Part shown: one piece after another, positions 1-11,083 of the stretch
How the letters are laid out: every line of letters starts with the position of its first letter
How positions within the stretch are numbered: position 1 is the first letter of the stretch
Assembly (NCBI RefSeq): GCF_042242105.1
Contig: NC_092028.1
Span: forward strand, 11,703,338 to 11,767,337
DNA length: 64,000 bases
Source: Pempheris klunzingeri
Lineage: Eukaryota > Chordata > Actinopteri > Acropomatiformes > Pempheridae
Direction of reading: 5' to 3'
Notes under the pieces: model-generated
Databases searched by the model: none
Told to the model about the DNA's origin: nothing
The model's input: only the letters and a program-made list of their open reading frames with translations
Position numbers and translations under genes: made by a program

Positions 1-714
1 TAACTGGGCAGCAGTGTTCGGACTGGGCTTTTTTTTTTTTATAGCACTTTTACTCCTTGTATTATAGCTCTGACTCAGTGGACTGAGAATGGACTGTGCT
101 GCTGTGCTGAACAATCATTTAGTTCCAATGAGCCAAAGAAAACAATCTGTTTACTTGTACGCTTCAATTCCCGAGCGCATTCATGTACAGAGCCACTGTT
201 TACACTTTCATCGTCCCCAAATACTGAAATAAAGAAAAAGAATTTACAGCTACAGGCGTCACTACAATCAACAGTCAAGCCATGACTACAATAAGAAAGC
301 AGAGCGCTGCTGCAAAGCTATCCACAGCCAAAAAATTCCACTAGTGACATTTAGTGTATCAGCTGAATACAACTGTGTTAGAGCTCAGACATCACTCTTA
401 TTTTATGAGTGGGGAGTGATTGTTTTGGATTGACTTTTCCCAGGCTCTTGTCTCCATCTCCGCAGGAGTGCTTAACAATCTACTTTACTATTCTAGTGTG
501 CCAATGCAGGCTGAGAGCTGGAGCTATTTTCTGCTGCAGACATGTTGGATGTCTCACGCCTTTTACCTCACCCATCTCCTATTAGAGCTTTCAGCAGCCT
601 GCGACTGTGAGACTTCTTAGTTTAAATCCCCCTTAATACTCGTGTGAGAATGCACATCACACACGAATTTTATGCACACATGAGCTACTTTTCTTCCTCA
701 CACCTGTCTGTGTC

Positions 715-926
715 TGTGAGTGTGTGTGTGTGTGTGTATGTGTGTGTGTGTGTTTTATTTTCTCTCTGTCACACAGTCTCTCTCATGCAAACTCATAAAC
801 CTATTTTTCAATTACGTGTGTGTGTGTGTGTGTGTGTGCATATGCAGCAGTCACAGATTAACATGCATTTAAACTGGCAACCCTGGTTTAATGAAACTCA
901 CTAATAGCACCAGGTCTCTCTCTCTA

Positions 927-979
<53 letters not shown>
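715..979. repeat. Cluster of (GT)n and (TC)n/(CA)n microsatellites
   Basis: Three dinucleotide tracts lie close together: (GT)n at about 715-753, (GT)n at 815-838, and a compound (TC)n then (CA)n tract at 915-979. Short open frames across them are low-complexity artefacts. Confidence 0.9.
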
Positions 980-980
<1 letters not shown>

Positions 981-1401
981 GCCCCCACTAAGGCCATCAT
1001 TCTGCCATCTCTGCTGCTGTGGAGCTGTTCCATAGGGAGCCTTGAGGCTGAATTATAGCCATCCACACACCACATTACAGTAGGGATGTAATGTGTTGCT
1101 GTGCGAGAAGGGAGGAAAGAACTAATTTTCGAATTGTTGCTGTTGATGCGGGAAAAATCCAGTTTCATCTTTAATGAGAGCTTGAGAAAAAAACCAAAAA
1201 AAAAGGAAAAGTCACACATTTGAACCTTTTCTTAAAGGCTGCATCTCTGTGGAAGAAAATCAGATGTTTGTCTCCTGTCTCCTGTCCACAATACAAAAAA
1301 AAAAAAAAGAAAAGCACAGATTGCAGTTTAAACACTGGTGGAAAAATGAGCTCTGGGCTACAGGAGGAAAAAATAATGTAGGCTACAAAAACTGCATGGA
1401 G

Positions 1402-1404
<3 letters not shown>

Positions 1405-1440
<36 letters not shown>
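1405..1440. repeat. (TC)n microsatellite
   Basis: A nearly perfect run of about 18 TC units, roughly 350 bp upstream of the nptxr start codon. It may fall in the promoter or 5' UTR. Confidence 0.9.
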
Positions 1441-1449
<9 letters not shown>

Positions 1450-1780
1450 TCCTCCATCTCTCCCCCTCATTCTGCTTCACTATTAACAGGCTGGATTTTG
1501 CCTGAATACCGAGGACATGCGCGCTGAAAAGGGGGAGGAGGTGTGAGGCAGACTGCTCGCTTCTTCTTCTGTTTTGACTCCATGATCACTCAATTATGGT
1601 GTGCGGAACTCTCATTTTCTGATCGCCTGTTCTAGTGGAAAAGGAGAAAAGTGAGGACCTTTTTTTTTCTTTCTTCATTTACATACATGAAAAATTATCT
1701 GACACTTTTGTTGTTTTGGAGCTTTCAGTCTCTTACGGAGTCAGAGTAGTGTTATTAGATTTTTCTAATAATCGATCGCC

Positions 1781-1798
1781 CCCGCCGCCACCCTGAAG
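1781..1798 (+). promoter_or_regulatory. Non-AUG (CTG) translation start of nptxr in optimal Kozak context
   Basis: The CTG at 1793-1795 is preceded by GCCGCCACC, the full optimal Kozak sequence with CTG in place of ATG. An in-frame stop lies at 1769-1771 and no in-frame ATG lies between. From CTG the frame reads (L/M)KFIVIILAAGMVAFIGAV, which aligns from its first residue with the start of mammalian NPTXR as I remember it. Mammalian NPTXR is known to use a CUG initiator. The first in-frame ATG (1826) would remove 11 residues from the start of the signal-anchor segment. Confidence 0.85.
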
Positions 1799-4700
1799 TT
1801 CATTGTTATTATCTTGGCCGCCGGGATGGTGGCCTTCATCGGAGCGGTTATCTGCATCATCGCAGCCGTCCACACCGGATCCTCCAGGGCTGCTGCGGCA
1901 CAACAGCAACCAGCAACCGACAACCAGTCGCTGCACCCGGACGCGGCGGCGCAGAGACCCGCTGCGGGCGGCTCCGTGGCCCGACCCGGATCTTTGGGCG
2001 CTCTCCATGGTTCTGAAACACCCGATTCAGAAGCACCGACCTTCAACATCGGGCTCAGCGGGCTGGACGGAGTCACTGGCCTCACCGGGCACGACCCGAC
2101 GGTCAGTCGACTCATCTGCACGCCGATCCCCGCCGGGGAGTGCAACCCGAAAAACTTTCAGCAACAAGCGGATGACCCGTCGCTGTACGCGGGAGAGGAC
2201 TGGGGCTACCTGAGCACCACCGCGGAGGAGCTCCGGCAGACGGTCCTGCAGCAAAAGGACCAGATATTAACGGACCAGCGGACCATCAGAGAGCTGACGG
2301 GGAAACTGTCCGAGTGCGAGAAGGGGCTGGACGGACGGAGCACCGGCGCGGACAAACGCGAGGGCGCTGCGGGGCTGCTGGGGGGCAGAAACGCGGCGGA
2401 GAGGACGCACCTGGAGCGGATGATGGTGCGGGACAGCCCGGCTTCGACCCACGACAGCGTCCACTTGCTCACCGTCAGGGCCGTGGATGAACTGGAGCAG
2501 GCTATCACACAGCTCAAAGACCGCATAGAGAAGCTGGAGGTAGGTGGAGTGTGAGGAAAATCACACTTGCATCCACATAAATCATCTGCTGCATGCAACT
2601 AAAACAATAGTTGAGGATTAATCAACTATTAACTAATCAACTATAAGGAGCAGCCTTTAGTCACCATATGATGGCATTCAAAAGACATAAAGTAGGATCT
2701 CCCTATTATATTAATACTAATATATAGCTCTTAGTGGTCTGATGACAGCTTTGAATATCAATATACTATAACTCCAACTCTAGCTACATGCTGCTGCCAT
2801 AAATGATCATGAGAGCTGACATCCATGGCTGTATTTGCCTCCTCTTCACTCTATAGTCCATCTGAGAATTTCTAGGCACATTTCTAGGCATGGTTTTCAA
2901 TACTGAATGAGAACAAGTGAGTTTTCCTAAAGGCTTTATGTGTGTTATTGGATGTTACCAGGCAGATACCATTTTTTAGTAAACAACAGCAACATCAAGT
3001 GAAGCTTTTTCTGACACAACAGTGGAATCTAACATAACTAATCTATAGAACAAGCTCCTCCCCTTTGTCTGCATACTTACAGCATAATCAATTAAATGGA
3101 AAATTAGAATGATGTCAATTGCTGATAAGATCCACGTGAATCCACACACACATATACCGATTGCTCGGGCGAGCTTGCTAATCTGTCATGCCAAGAAACC
3201 AAACTGAGATCGAAAACGGAAAGAAAAAACAGAGGTGAAAAGTGAGGCAGGGAAGCAGAGAGGGTGAGGAAGGAGAGAAGGGGGGGGGGTGATAAAGATA
3301 AGTGGGGAGGAGAAGAAGGAGCAGAAGGAGGAGGAGGTGGAGGAGAGTAAATGGCAGAGTAACATGAAACGTGCCCTTATCTGACCAGAATCCGATGATG
3401 TATAACCTAATTTTTGGCTGAAGAAATCCCATCCATAATTCATGGGTTGCCTATATTTGTTAAAAGCGCAGACTAAACGTGCTTCTCTGCAGTATAGTAC
3501 TCCCCACTCGGTGGTAGTTTATGTAGGACATGTCTGTATGGGTCATTTTCTTTGTATAATGTGCTCACATTAGCACAAACAGTCGTGTTGTATTAATATT
3601 CCACTGTCAGATGAAAACCTTGACGATGCGAAGAATGGGATTATCTCCACGTCTGACACCTTTCAGGAACTGAGCAACTCGCACATTTTCCTGCAACAGA
3701 ATGAGATTTGTCACAGGTCTCAGGCTGATGCGTAGTTAAACATAATAGTGTACATAATAGTGTACTCCCCGCTGTGTCTTTCCCCATCCAAATCATGTTT
3801 CTGTGTACACGAGGTACTTGGCCTACTTCAGTAGCTCAGTGTGGTGTTTACATCATATCCTGTGTACTGGTAAATGCACAAGAAGAACACTCATCTGGGA
3901 ATACTAGTCAGGTCAAATAAGGGTGTTAAATTCCTTACCTTAGCAGCTTTCCTCTTGCATGTGGTCTGCTCATGATTGGTTTCCTCATTACGCCTCATGT
4001 GCACACTCCAGCAATACCACTCGTTTTCTTTATCACACATTTCTGTACAACCAGAACAGCTATAAGTCCTGGGTCAAACATGTGACACAAACAAGGCGAT
4101 ATGGTTGCAAATGGTATAAATGTGCAGGTGACACAGTCTCTGATTGCAGTTTAGTAGTCATGATTGTTTTTGTTTTTTTTTCAACATCAGTATGATTTTG
4201 AAGAGCAAGGTCTTCTACCTATGCTGTGCGGCTCATTTTCTATTTTATTATCATCATTTTTTTCGATTGCTCAAATGAAAAAATAGATGCTCTTGCTTTC
4301 ATGCAGTGGCAGCGTGGACTAAATGACTATGTTTATGCATCTCTAATTATAATATTACTGCTGTGTAGTTCTGTCAACATTTAAATTGCTCAAAAATGCA
4401 AGAATGTCAAATGCAAAAACATAAAAAAAAAACATGAAGCTGTATTATTGAAAATACTGCAGAAAAACCAACTACCTATAACAAGATTATGGCCTATTCC
4501 ATCAGTTGCTTGCAAAACAAGCCATGTGCAGAAATGTCTAAAATCGTGGAAACCAGCTTAATAAATGTTTGACATTTCCCTTGTTTCCCAAACCAAAAAC
4601 GTGATCCTCATGGTAGCCACTAGTGCAAAAGTCAGAAGATCATCAAGTCATTGGGATTCATCATCTGGGAACCATGAATGTCTGAATAAAAACAAATGTT

Positions 4701-7700
4701 GAGATATTTACAGGGGTTAAAACGCGCCAAGGCTATGTGTGTCCTGGATGTGCACAAAAAGCCTGCTGTAGGAGCACACAGACAATACATACATATACGT
4801 GTCAGTAGATTGTATCAGTTGGCAGCGACAAAGGCAGTAAAATAATCCTCTAAGGCGACTTCACCTGTCAAAGCACACCCACTAAAAGTGCTTGTTTTTT
4901 CCTCTACAGGGGTCTAGAGTCCTTTTTGTTTGACCAGAATCATCATCATCATCAACAATCGTTCAAAGGCACCAGACACCACTGACAAAAAACAGTGACA
5001 AAAAGTTTTCCCTTGCAGAACACGAGAGGTGCTACTCTGGTTGCTGTGACGGGTGTTTTAACACATTACTCTGGTTCCAAACTAACTATTTAAAGTACAA
5101 TAGAAGTACAGAATGAGGCAACGGTAGACCAGCAGCTCTTGTGTTTTGCAAGGTAAAATTAAGTTTTTTGTCAATGGAGTCTGGTGGCCTGTTTTTGGTT
5201 TAGCAAAAAGGATCTTACAGGTCTGTCTCTGTAGGGATCCTTTCTGTTACGCAGCCCGTTCACGTCCTCCAGCAGAGGCGATCTCCTGGGCCAAAACCTC
5301 TTGTACCTACCAGCACAACATTTGTAAAAACTATGGCCCAGAGTTAAAAATACAGGAGTTATACTTTAATGTGACATGAAGGCATGTCATAGGCTGTTCA
5401 AGGACTTAAGACCACTCATGATACCTTCATCGCACGTACGACACTCTAGATTGATTTTGTATGTATGTACTAGAGGATATTGAAAATGTTTTCACTGGAA
5501 ATGTTTTGACATCTACATATGTAAGTACCTGCCTTCGGGTGTAACCTCAGGCACGATAGCAGAACTGTCAAATAGATGGTGGAGAGCGGAGATAACTTAT
5601 CATGCCAAGACTCAAGAGACTCTCTGGAAAGGTCTATATATCATTTTAGATTCAGTTTTTAAAGACACCAACTATAACAGTAAATGTGTTTGCGCTTGCT
5701 GATAGTGGCTTTTTACCACCTTTTGATTTATTGGTGGAGGTGATGCAATTTTGTTGCTGATTTTCACCACAAAGATGAAAGTGTTTCTACGGATGAAGTG
5801 ATAACTCTACGGAAAAAACATACTGATGAGAGCAGAGCATTACGTAACCTTTCATGCATCGTGTGTCTTTTTAGAGACAACAATCGATACCTGAACTCTT
5901 TAAAAATCTTTGAATATACACTTGTATAACATGTTCTTTTTTTAAAACCAGGGTTTACATTAACTTCTGTCCTATTCTACAGCATGTGTTACCATTTCAA
6001 ACTGTCTCAGTTTCACATAGTAGTTATTATTGTATGTAAGCACACACTGTATGGCTTATATATATAGTTCAGCGTACTGTATGGGTATGTGTTTTCTGTA
6101 TCAATTTCTATATTAGTGTCTATGTATTTCTGTAGCATATCGTCAAACATTATACTTGGCAAATATACTGTACCACGCAGGTTTCAGGAGTCTGTATTTC
6201 CCACAATCCTTCCCTGGTGATTTGAGTGTTTATTTCAGTGAACCATTATGCAGTGGGGCCCTGCAATTTGTTGTTGTCTGAAACAGTTTGTCCTCTTGAC
6301 AGTCTTTTTACAGCTAATTATGTGTTCTGTTATGCTTAATTGAGAAAAAAACCCCGTAGACACGAGATGGCTCAGCTCACTTAAGTTCTGTTCATAGCCA
6401 AAACTTCACTTCTATCATCTTCTCTGTGAAATTCGATGTCACAACAAGAGCGTTAAAGGACACGCCCTGCTTTTGTCATGCCTCGTGTCTGTTCGATCGG
6501 TATGCAGCGAGCTCCCAGTTAGCTTAGCTTAGCATAAAGACTGAAAACGGGGAAATGGCCAGCACTTTTGAAAGTCTACTTTCTAATTAACACATTACAT
6601 CTAAGGCCATCAAAGGTGTAAAAACAAAATATAATATGGGGGAGGCACAACAATTTGTGTTTTATGAGGGACAATTTCTTTACAGACAAAATATTATATT
6701 GACTACAGCACAGTGAACTGAATTAAATCAGCCTTTAGATGCATCCTTATTTCAGGGTTAGGGTTAGGGTTAAGGTTAGTAATGTTTCAGAAAAAACTAT
6801 TATTAATTAGGTCTAATAACTTTTCCTTACACAGGCATGCAGTCAAGGTTATGTTCAGAATCATAACTAAAGCTTGGATGTGTTTTCATAGTCACTACAC
6901 TATATTACCTGAGTATTTTCACTTTTAACCTGTTTTCATTCACTGCGTCCCTCCTCTGCAGTCAGACATTGGCCCATTTCCTCACAACCAGACGGACAGC
7001 ATCACCTCAGGAATGCCAGAGGAAGGCGGGATGTCTGGCGGCCCAGAAAGGTCGGCCGATCGCAGGCACAGAGCTGATGCTGACAGGCCTTGGAGGATGG
7101 AGGACTTGGAAGGGGAGCTGGAGAGGAAGATGGAGTTGCTGGACAAGGAGAGAAAAGCCCTGAGACTGGAAACAGAGAAACACAGACAGGAAATTGACCG
7201 GGGCATCAATAAACTACACCACCGACTCTCAGGGCTGGAGGAAGGTAGGTCTTAACAGAGAAGGTATAAAAAGAAAAAGCTAAATCAGAATGTGTGCGTG
7301 TGTAGGTGCAGGTGAATAATCTGCAAATGAAGATATAGCAAACGGGCATACAAAATGCTGAGAGAAGTGATTAATCACTTGCATCTTGCTTCAAGTAACA
7401 AATAATGAGAAATAATCCGGCATAAAAGTTACCTCAGATGTTTAATTTTTTTATTACTCTTAATAAAATCAAGCAACTTGATTTCTTTATGATGAATAAA
7501 TGATGTTGAACTTATGTAAAAGAGAAAAAAAAAGCTCAGAAAGACTGTGAAATTCATGTCCTGCTTAAGAAACACATCACATGTTTTTATGTGAAGAAAG
7601 TGCAGATACAGTATATGAGAAAAGCAGGAAAAGTATTTGATCCTCTTGTCAGATAGATGACTTTCTCCTTGCGTTCTGTATCACTTCTTATGTTTCCTTA

Positions 7701-9965
7701 GTCATGCTCTCTCTCTCTCTGTTTTCCCAGGTATCTCAGGGCATTCTTTCCCAGAGGGCTACAGACTGTCTTTCCCAACTCGGACAAACTACATGTACGC
7801 CGTTGTGAAACACTCCGTCCCAACACTGCGAGCTTTCACCATCTGTTTGTGGCTGCGGCCCGCAGAGGGAGGAATCGGGACGCCTCTGTCTTACGCCGTT
7901 CCTGAGCAACCCAACGAACTGGTGCTGCTGCAAGGCCTGCACACCCCCACTGAGCTGCTCATCAATGACAAGGTACTGTATCAATACATCTGCATCTACT
8001 GTATTTTTGTCCACTGCTCACGGTACTGTAGAGTCCACCATTACAAGTACATGTTTTGCAGAACGTTATTTTTATCAGTCGAGATGTTGAATGTATGCAT
8101 TTGTTCAAATATTGATGCTGTATATATTAACATATGTTAATATCTGCAGTTACCCCAGTTATTGAATATTGACAATCATTAGCGGTATATTATACAACAT
8201 ATTGGCAGTACAGTACAGCATACATTATAAATTTTGCATGTATTTCAAATATATGTAGATTTTATCCATTCAAATGTATTTAAATATGCAAAAGTGATTT
8301 TTCAAGCTTGTTTTTGATGAAAACAGTAAGGATAAGATAAATGAAAGATAAATGTTCAATCTTAAACACAGAGCATTTTATAACATTCCCATACAAGCAA
8401 AGTGACTGGATCCAAGTGTCCTCTTCTTTGTTTTTATGGTAATTTATTAACACCATAGTAACCCCCTCGATGAGTTTCACTACTGCTTTCTCCAAAGCTC
8501 GCCTACTTTCTGAGATTCTTTCAGTAGTACTGTACATAAAAAGCATTACACTCTTGGGTAGAATTTTAATGTCTGTTATATAAGAAATATTGCACTGTAT
8601 TAGCATACAAATAAGCAGAATGCATCAAATGAAAGAGCCAATTTAGCAGACAAGCTAAATAACCTCATTCATGTGGGGAAATGACAAGCTAATGTGCCAC
8701 CTTGACAGCATCGCAGGGTGGTGTAGTGCAGCGCAGTGCCTTCAGGTGTAATTCAATGAAGTCATTATGGTAATAAATGCCTGGAGGAAAGTTCTGTGTC
8801 CTTGGAGGTAGCACAGTGTCTTTGGGACGGAGGGACTACTGTAAAACAGCAAGCTTTTGAACTTTGCATAAGTGAAAGAGAAATAAGATGTCAGGGGGTC
8901 GTCAAACAGCGACAGAGCTGAGCAGAGCCTGATGACACCTTTCTCTCGCATTCCTAGGTGGCGCAGTTGCCTTTAAACCTCTCCAGGGGCAGCTGGCAGC
9001 ACATCTGTGTGAGCTGGAGCCAGAAGGAAGGAACCTGGCAGGCTTACCAGGGGGGAAAGCTGAGGGGCGAGGGTCGCGCACTGGCAGTCGGACACCACAT
9101 CAGACCTGGGGGAGTGCTCGTCCTAGGGCAGGAGCAGGTGAATGCATGGACTAGGGTGTGAAAAACTGAATGAATGATGCTTTAGCTGATTGTAGGCAGT
9201 TAGGGCTGGCATGTTAATCCAGAACAAATCTAATTTGGTTTGCCCTTCCGGCTACTGCTGACTGCAGCACTGCAAGCAAATAGTAGGTTACTCACTGCAA
9301 TGGGTGGTGTGTTACTGTCTTCTCCATGAGTTGTAAATAAATGTAGCACTTTCAGAGCCTTGGTGAAAGTAGACACAGTAAATCTACAAATCTGATTTAC
9401 TTTGGAGTATGCTGCAAACCAAAGTGTGGAAGTGGTGTACTATGTTGTAGTGTTGGGTATATAAAGTTCCTGTGTGCATAATGGTTACAGACGTAATAGC
9501 CTAGGGGACCCTCATCCAGAGCCAAAAGAACTCCTTTCCTCTCCTTTATTTCACAGTTTTGCATTCATACTGGTCACGTCTCTCACATCTCCTTCATTTT
9601 CCCGAAAGTCCACAGTCTTGCCCAAGGCAGCATAACAGTTGAACCTGAGCCTGTCTGTGTATGAAAGTAAAATGATTTTTGTCTTCAAGCTTTCTGTCTG
9701 TAATTCATCTAACTTTTCTCTTTTTTCTCTCCAGGATTCCCTGGGAGGAGGCTTTGACTCATCTCAGGCCCTGGTTGGAGAGCTGTCCCAGGTGGGCCTT
9801 TGGGACCGGGTCCTGTCTTCCAGCCAAGTGGCCAGCTTGGCTCGCTGCGGCAGAGTAATCCAGGGCATTGTGGCTCCCTGGGCCGAGAATGGAGTTGAGG
9901 TTTACGGTGGAGCAACCAAGGACCCGGGGGAGCCATGTAGTAAACACAACAGGAGTTCACAATGA
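1793..9965 (+). CDS. nptxr: Neuronal pentraxin receptor
   Basis: Coding exons are 1793-2539, 6962-7244, 7731-7972, 8958-9137 and 9735-9965, all with GT-AG borders and compatible phases (0,1,0,0), giving about 560 residues (human about 500). NPTXR is a type II membrane pentraxin that gathers secreted neuronal pentraxins and AMPA receptors at synapses. Visible parts: an N-terminal signal anchor (about residues 2-26), a long linker with heptad-like coiled-coil stretches (about 140-180, 230-249 and 300-340), then the pentraxin domain (about 348-550). The pentraxin signature HxCx(S/T)WxS is present at 439-445 (HICVSWS), and its usual disulfide partner is Cys382 in the ICLWLR segment. The N-terminal membrane anchor in place of a cleaved signal peptide separates it from nptx1 and nptx2. 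Exon 2 has an inserted charged linker, so the protein is longer than in mammals. No damage is seen. Confidence 0.95.
6500..6640 (+). repeat. Interspersed repeat fragment (AGCTTAGCTTAGCATAAAGACT family)
   Basis: The core TTAGCTTAGCTTAGCATAA and the following 'gactgaaaac' recur at 26380-26410, and in reverse orientation at about 10980-11000. I recognise this as a high-copy teleost repeat, but I cannot name its family from the sequence. Confidence 0.6.
6754..6776 (+). repeat. Short telomere-like (TTAGGG)n run
   Basis: Three to four TTAGGG-like units, the last one imperfect (TTAAGG). It is too short to mark a chromosome fusion with any confidence and most likely arose by chance or by microsatellite growth. 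Confidence 0.6.
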
Positions 9966-10376
9966 CCAGTGGGTGGGGGTGGGCTTTGAGGAAAGAGAAA
10001 GTGAGAGAAGGGCAGAGGGAGGGATGAAGTTGTAGCTTTTTGAAGAAGATGGGATTCCATCTGCCCAGTAACACTGACTGACTGACAAGTATGTAAAATT
10101 GGAAAATGAATGCTAAATATTTACATGTCGTAAGTAAAGGCTTTGCATTCATATCACTAAACTATGTTGTGATTGGTTCTAACTCCTCCCTGCACTTTGT
10201 TACCAAGCCAACTAGCAGGGAGATCAACTATTGAAAGCAACTAATGTAGCCTATACGCTACCATTAGTACCTAGCAAACAATTGAACCTTATGCTAGCCA
10301 TTGATTAATTAGTGCCGCAACAACATTGCGGCAGTTAGCCAGTGTGATTAACTAGCTAACAAACTTTATCTATCCC

Positions 10377-11083
10377 TTAAAGGAATTGTGAAACATGTTG
10401 GAAAATACGCGTATTCACTTTAATCCCGAGAGTTAGATGAGAAGAGGAACACCATTCTCGAGTCTGTACAATAAATATGGACCAATCATCAGCAGATGAC
10501 TCGCTGGGGTCTTTATCATAGACTGTATATAAGAAGTGGACGAAGCCACAGTGACGTCACCCATCGGTTTGTGGACCCCAGTTTTGAAGCCTCGAGTTTC
10601 GCCCTACAAGAGTCGGCATCTTGGTTTCATAGCCATCGCCATCTTTGTTTTTTGGAACCAGAAGTGACGTTCGCTCCACGAAGTCCACCTCTGATTCTTT
10701 AGTCACTAAACCTAAAGCATAGCTATTGTCTATTTTTCTCAAAATGGGACCATAAAAATGAACATCAGGCTGTGTTGAAGGCTTGTAGCTAGTGACTGAG
10801 AACATAAACTCATTAGAAAGGTGTTTACTGAGGTAATAAATCTAGTGAGAATTAGGGTCATTTTCTCATAGACTTCTATTCATTCCAGCAGAGTCGCCCC
10901 CAACAGGTTTAAGGCACTTCCATATTAGGCTAATTTTTCATACCCGGTAGCTACGTCCACTTCTTTTGTACAGTCTATGGTCTTTATGCTTAGCTTAGTT
11001 TGCCAGCTGCTTCATACCTATTGTACTTACACGTGAAAGGTATCGTCTGCAAATTTCCCAAAACATTTAAACTTGTCCTTTAA
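10377..11083. mobile_element. Outer non-autonomous repeat, interrupted by a second element
   Basis: The interval begins TTAAAGGAATTGTGAAAC and ends, read from the other strand, TTAAAGGACAAGTTTAAAT, an imperfect inverted pair at TTAA borders. Its right part carries the reversed AGCTTAGC core shared with 6500-6640 and 26380-26450. A second, well-bounded element (10517-10979) sits inside it. It encodes nothing. Family uncertain. Confidence 0.55.
10517..10979. mobile_element. MITE with ~30-bp inverted ends and 8-bp target-site duplication (hAT-like)
   Basis: The left end reads CATAGACTGTATATAAGAAG, and the right end, reverse-complemented, reads CATAGACTGTACAAAAGAAG; similarity continues for about ten further bases. 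Both sides are flanked by GTCTTTAT (10509-10516 and 10980-10987), a perfect 8-bp duplication as made by hAT transposases. It has no coding capacity. It interrupts an older repeat, so it is the younger of the two. A diverged reverse copy lies at 40286-40765. Confidence 0.8.

Larger units (their letters stand above)
1..1792. other. 5' flank of nptxr, no coding gene seen
   Basis: I see no supportable coding sequence here. The stretch is A+T-rich with several microsatellites and becomes C+G-rich only from about 1780. It probably contains the nptxr promoter and 5' UTR. I found no TATA box placed convincingly enough to call. An in-frame TAA at 1769-1771 closes the reading frame just upstream of the nptxr start. 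Confidence 0.6.
2540..6961 (+). other. nptxr intron 1 (4.4 kb)
   Basis: This intron separates the membrane-anchor/coiled-coil exon from the second coiled-coil exon. I see no coding exon in it. It contains a purine-rich tract (about 3220-3355), a short block at about 4880-5060 whose core (AAAAGTGCTTGTTTTTTCC) recurs at about 19988, a dispersed-repeat fragment (about 6500-6640) and a short telomere-like run (6754-6776). Confidence 0.8.

Noticed and set aside
1826-1828. ATG at 1826 as the nptxr start
   Set aside because: It leaves out the first 11 residues that match the mammalian protein and the upstream CTG has the better context. Kept only as a possible secondary start.
6754-6776. Interstitial telomere marking a chromosome fusion
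   Set aside because: Only three to four units, not enough to distinguish from a chance microsatellite.
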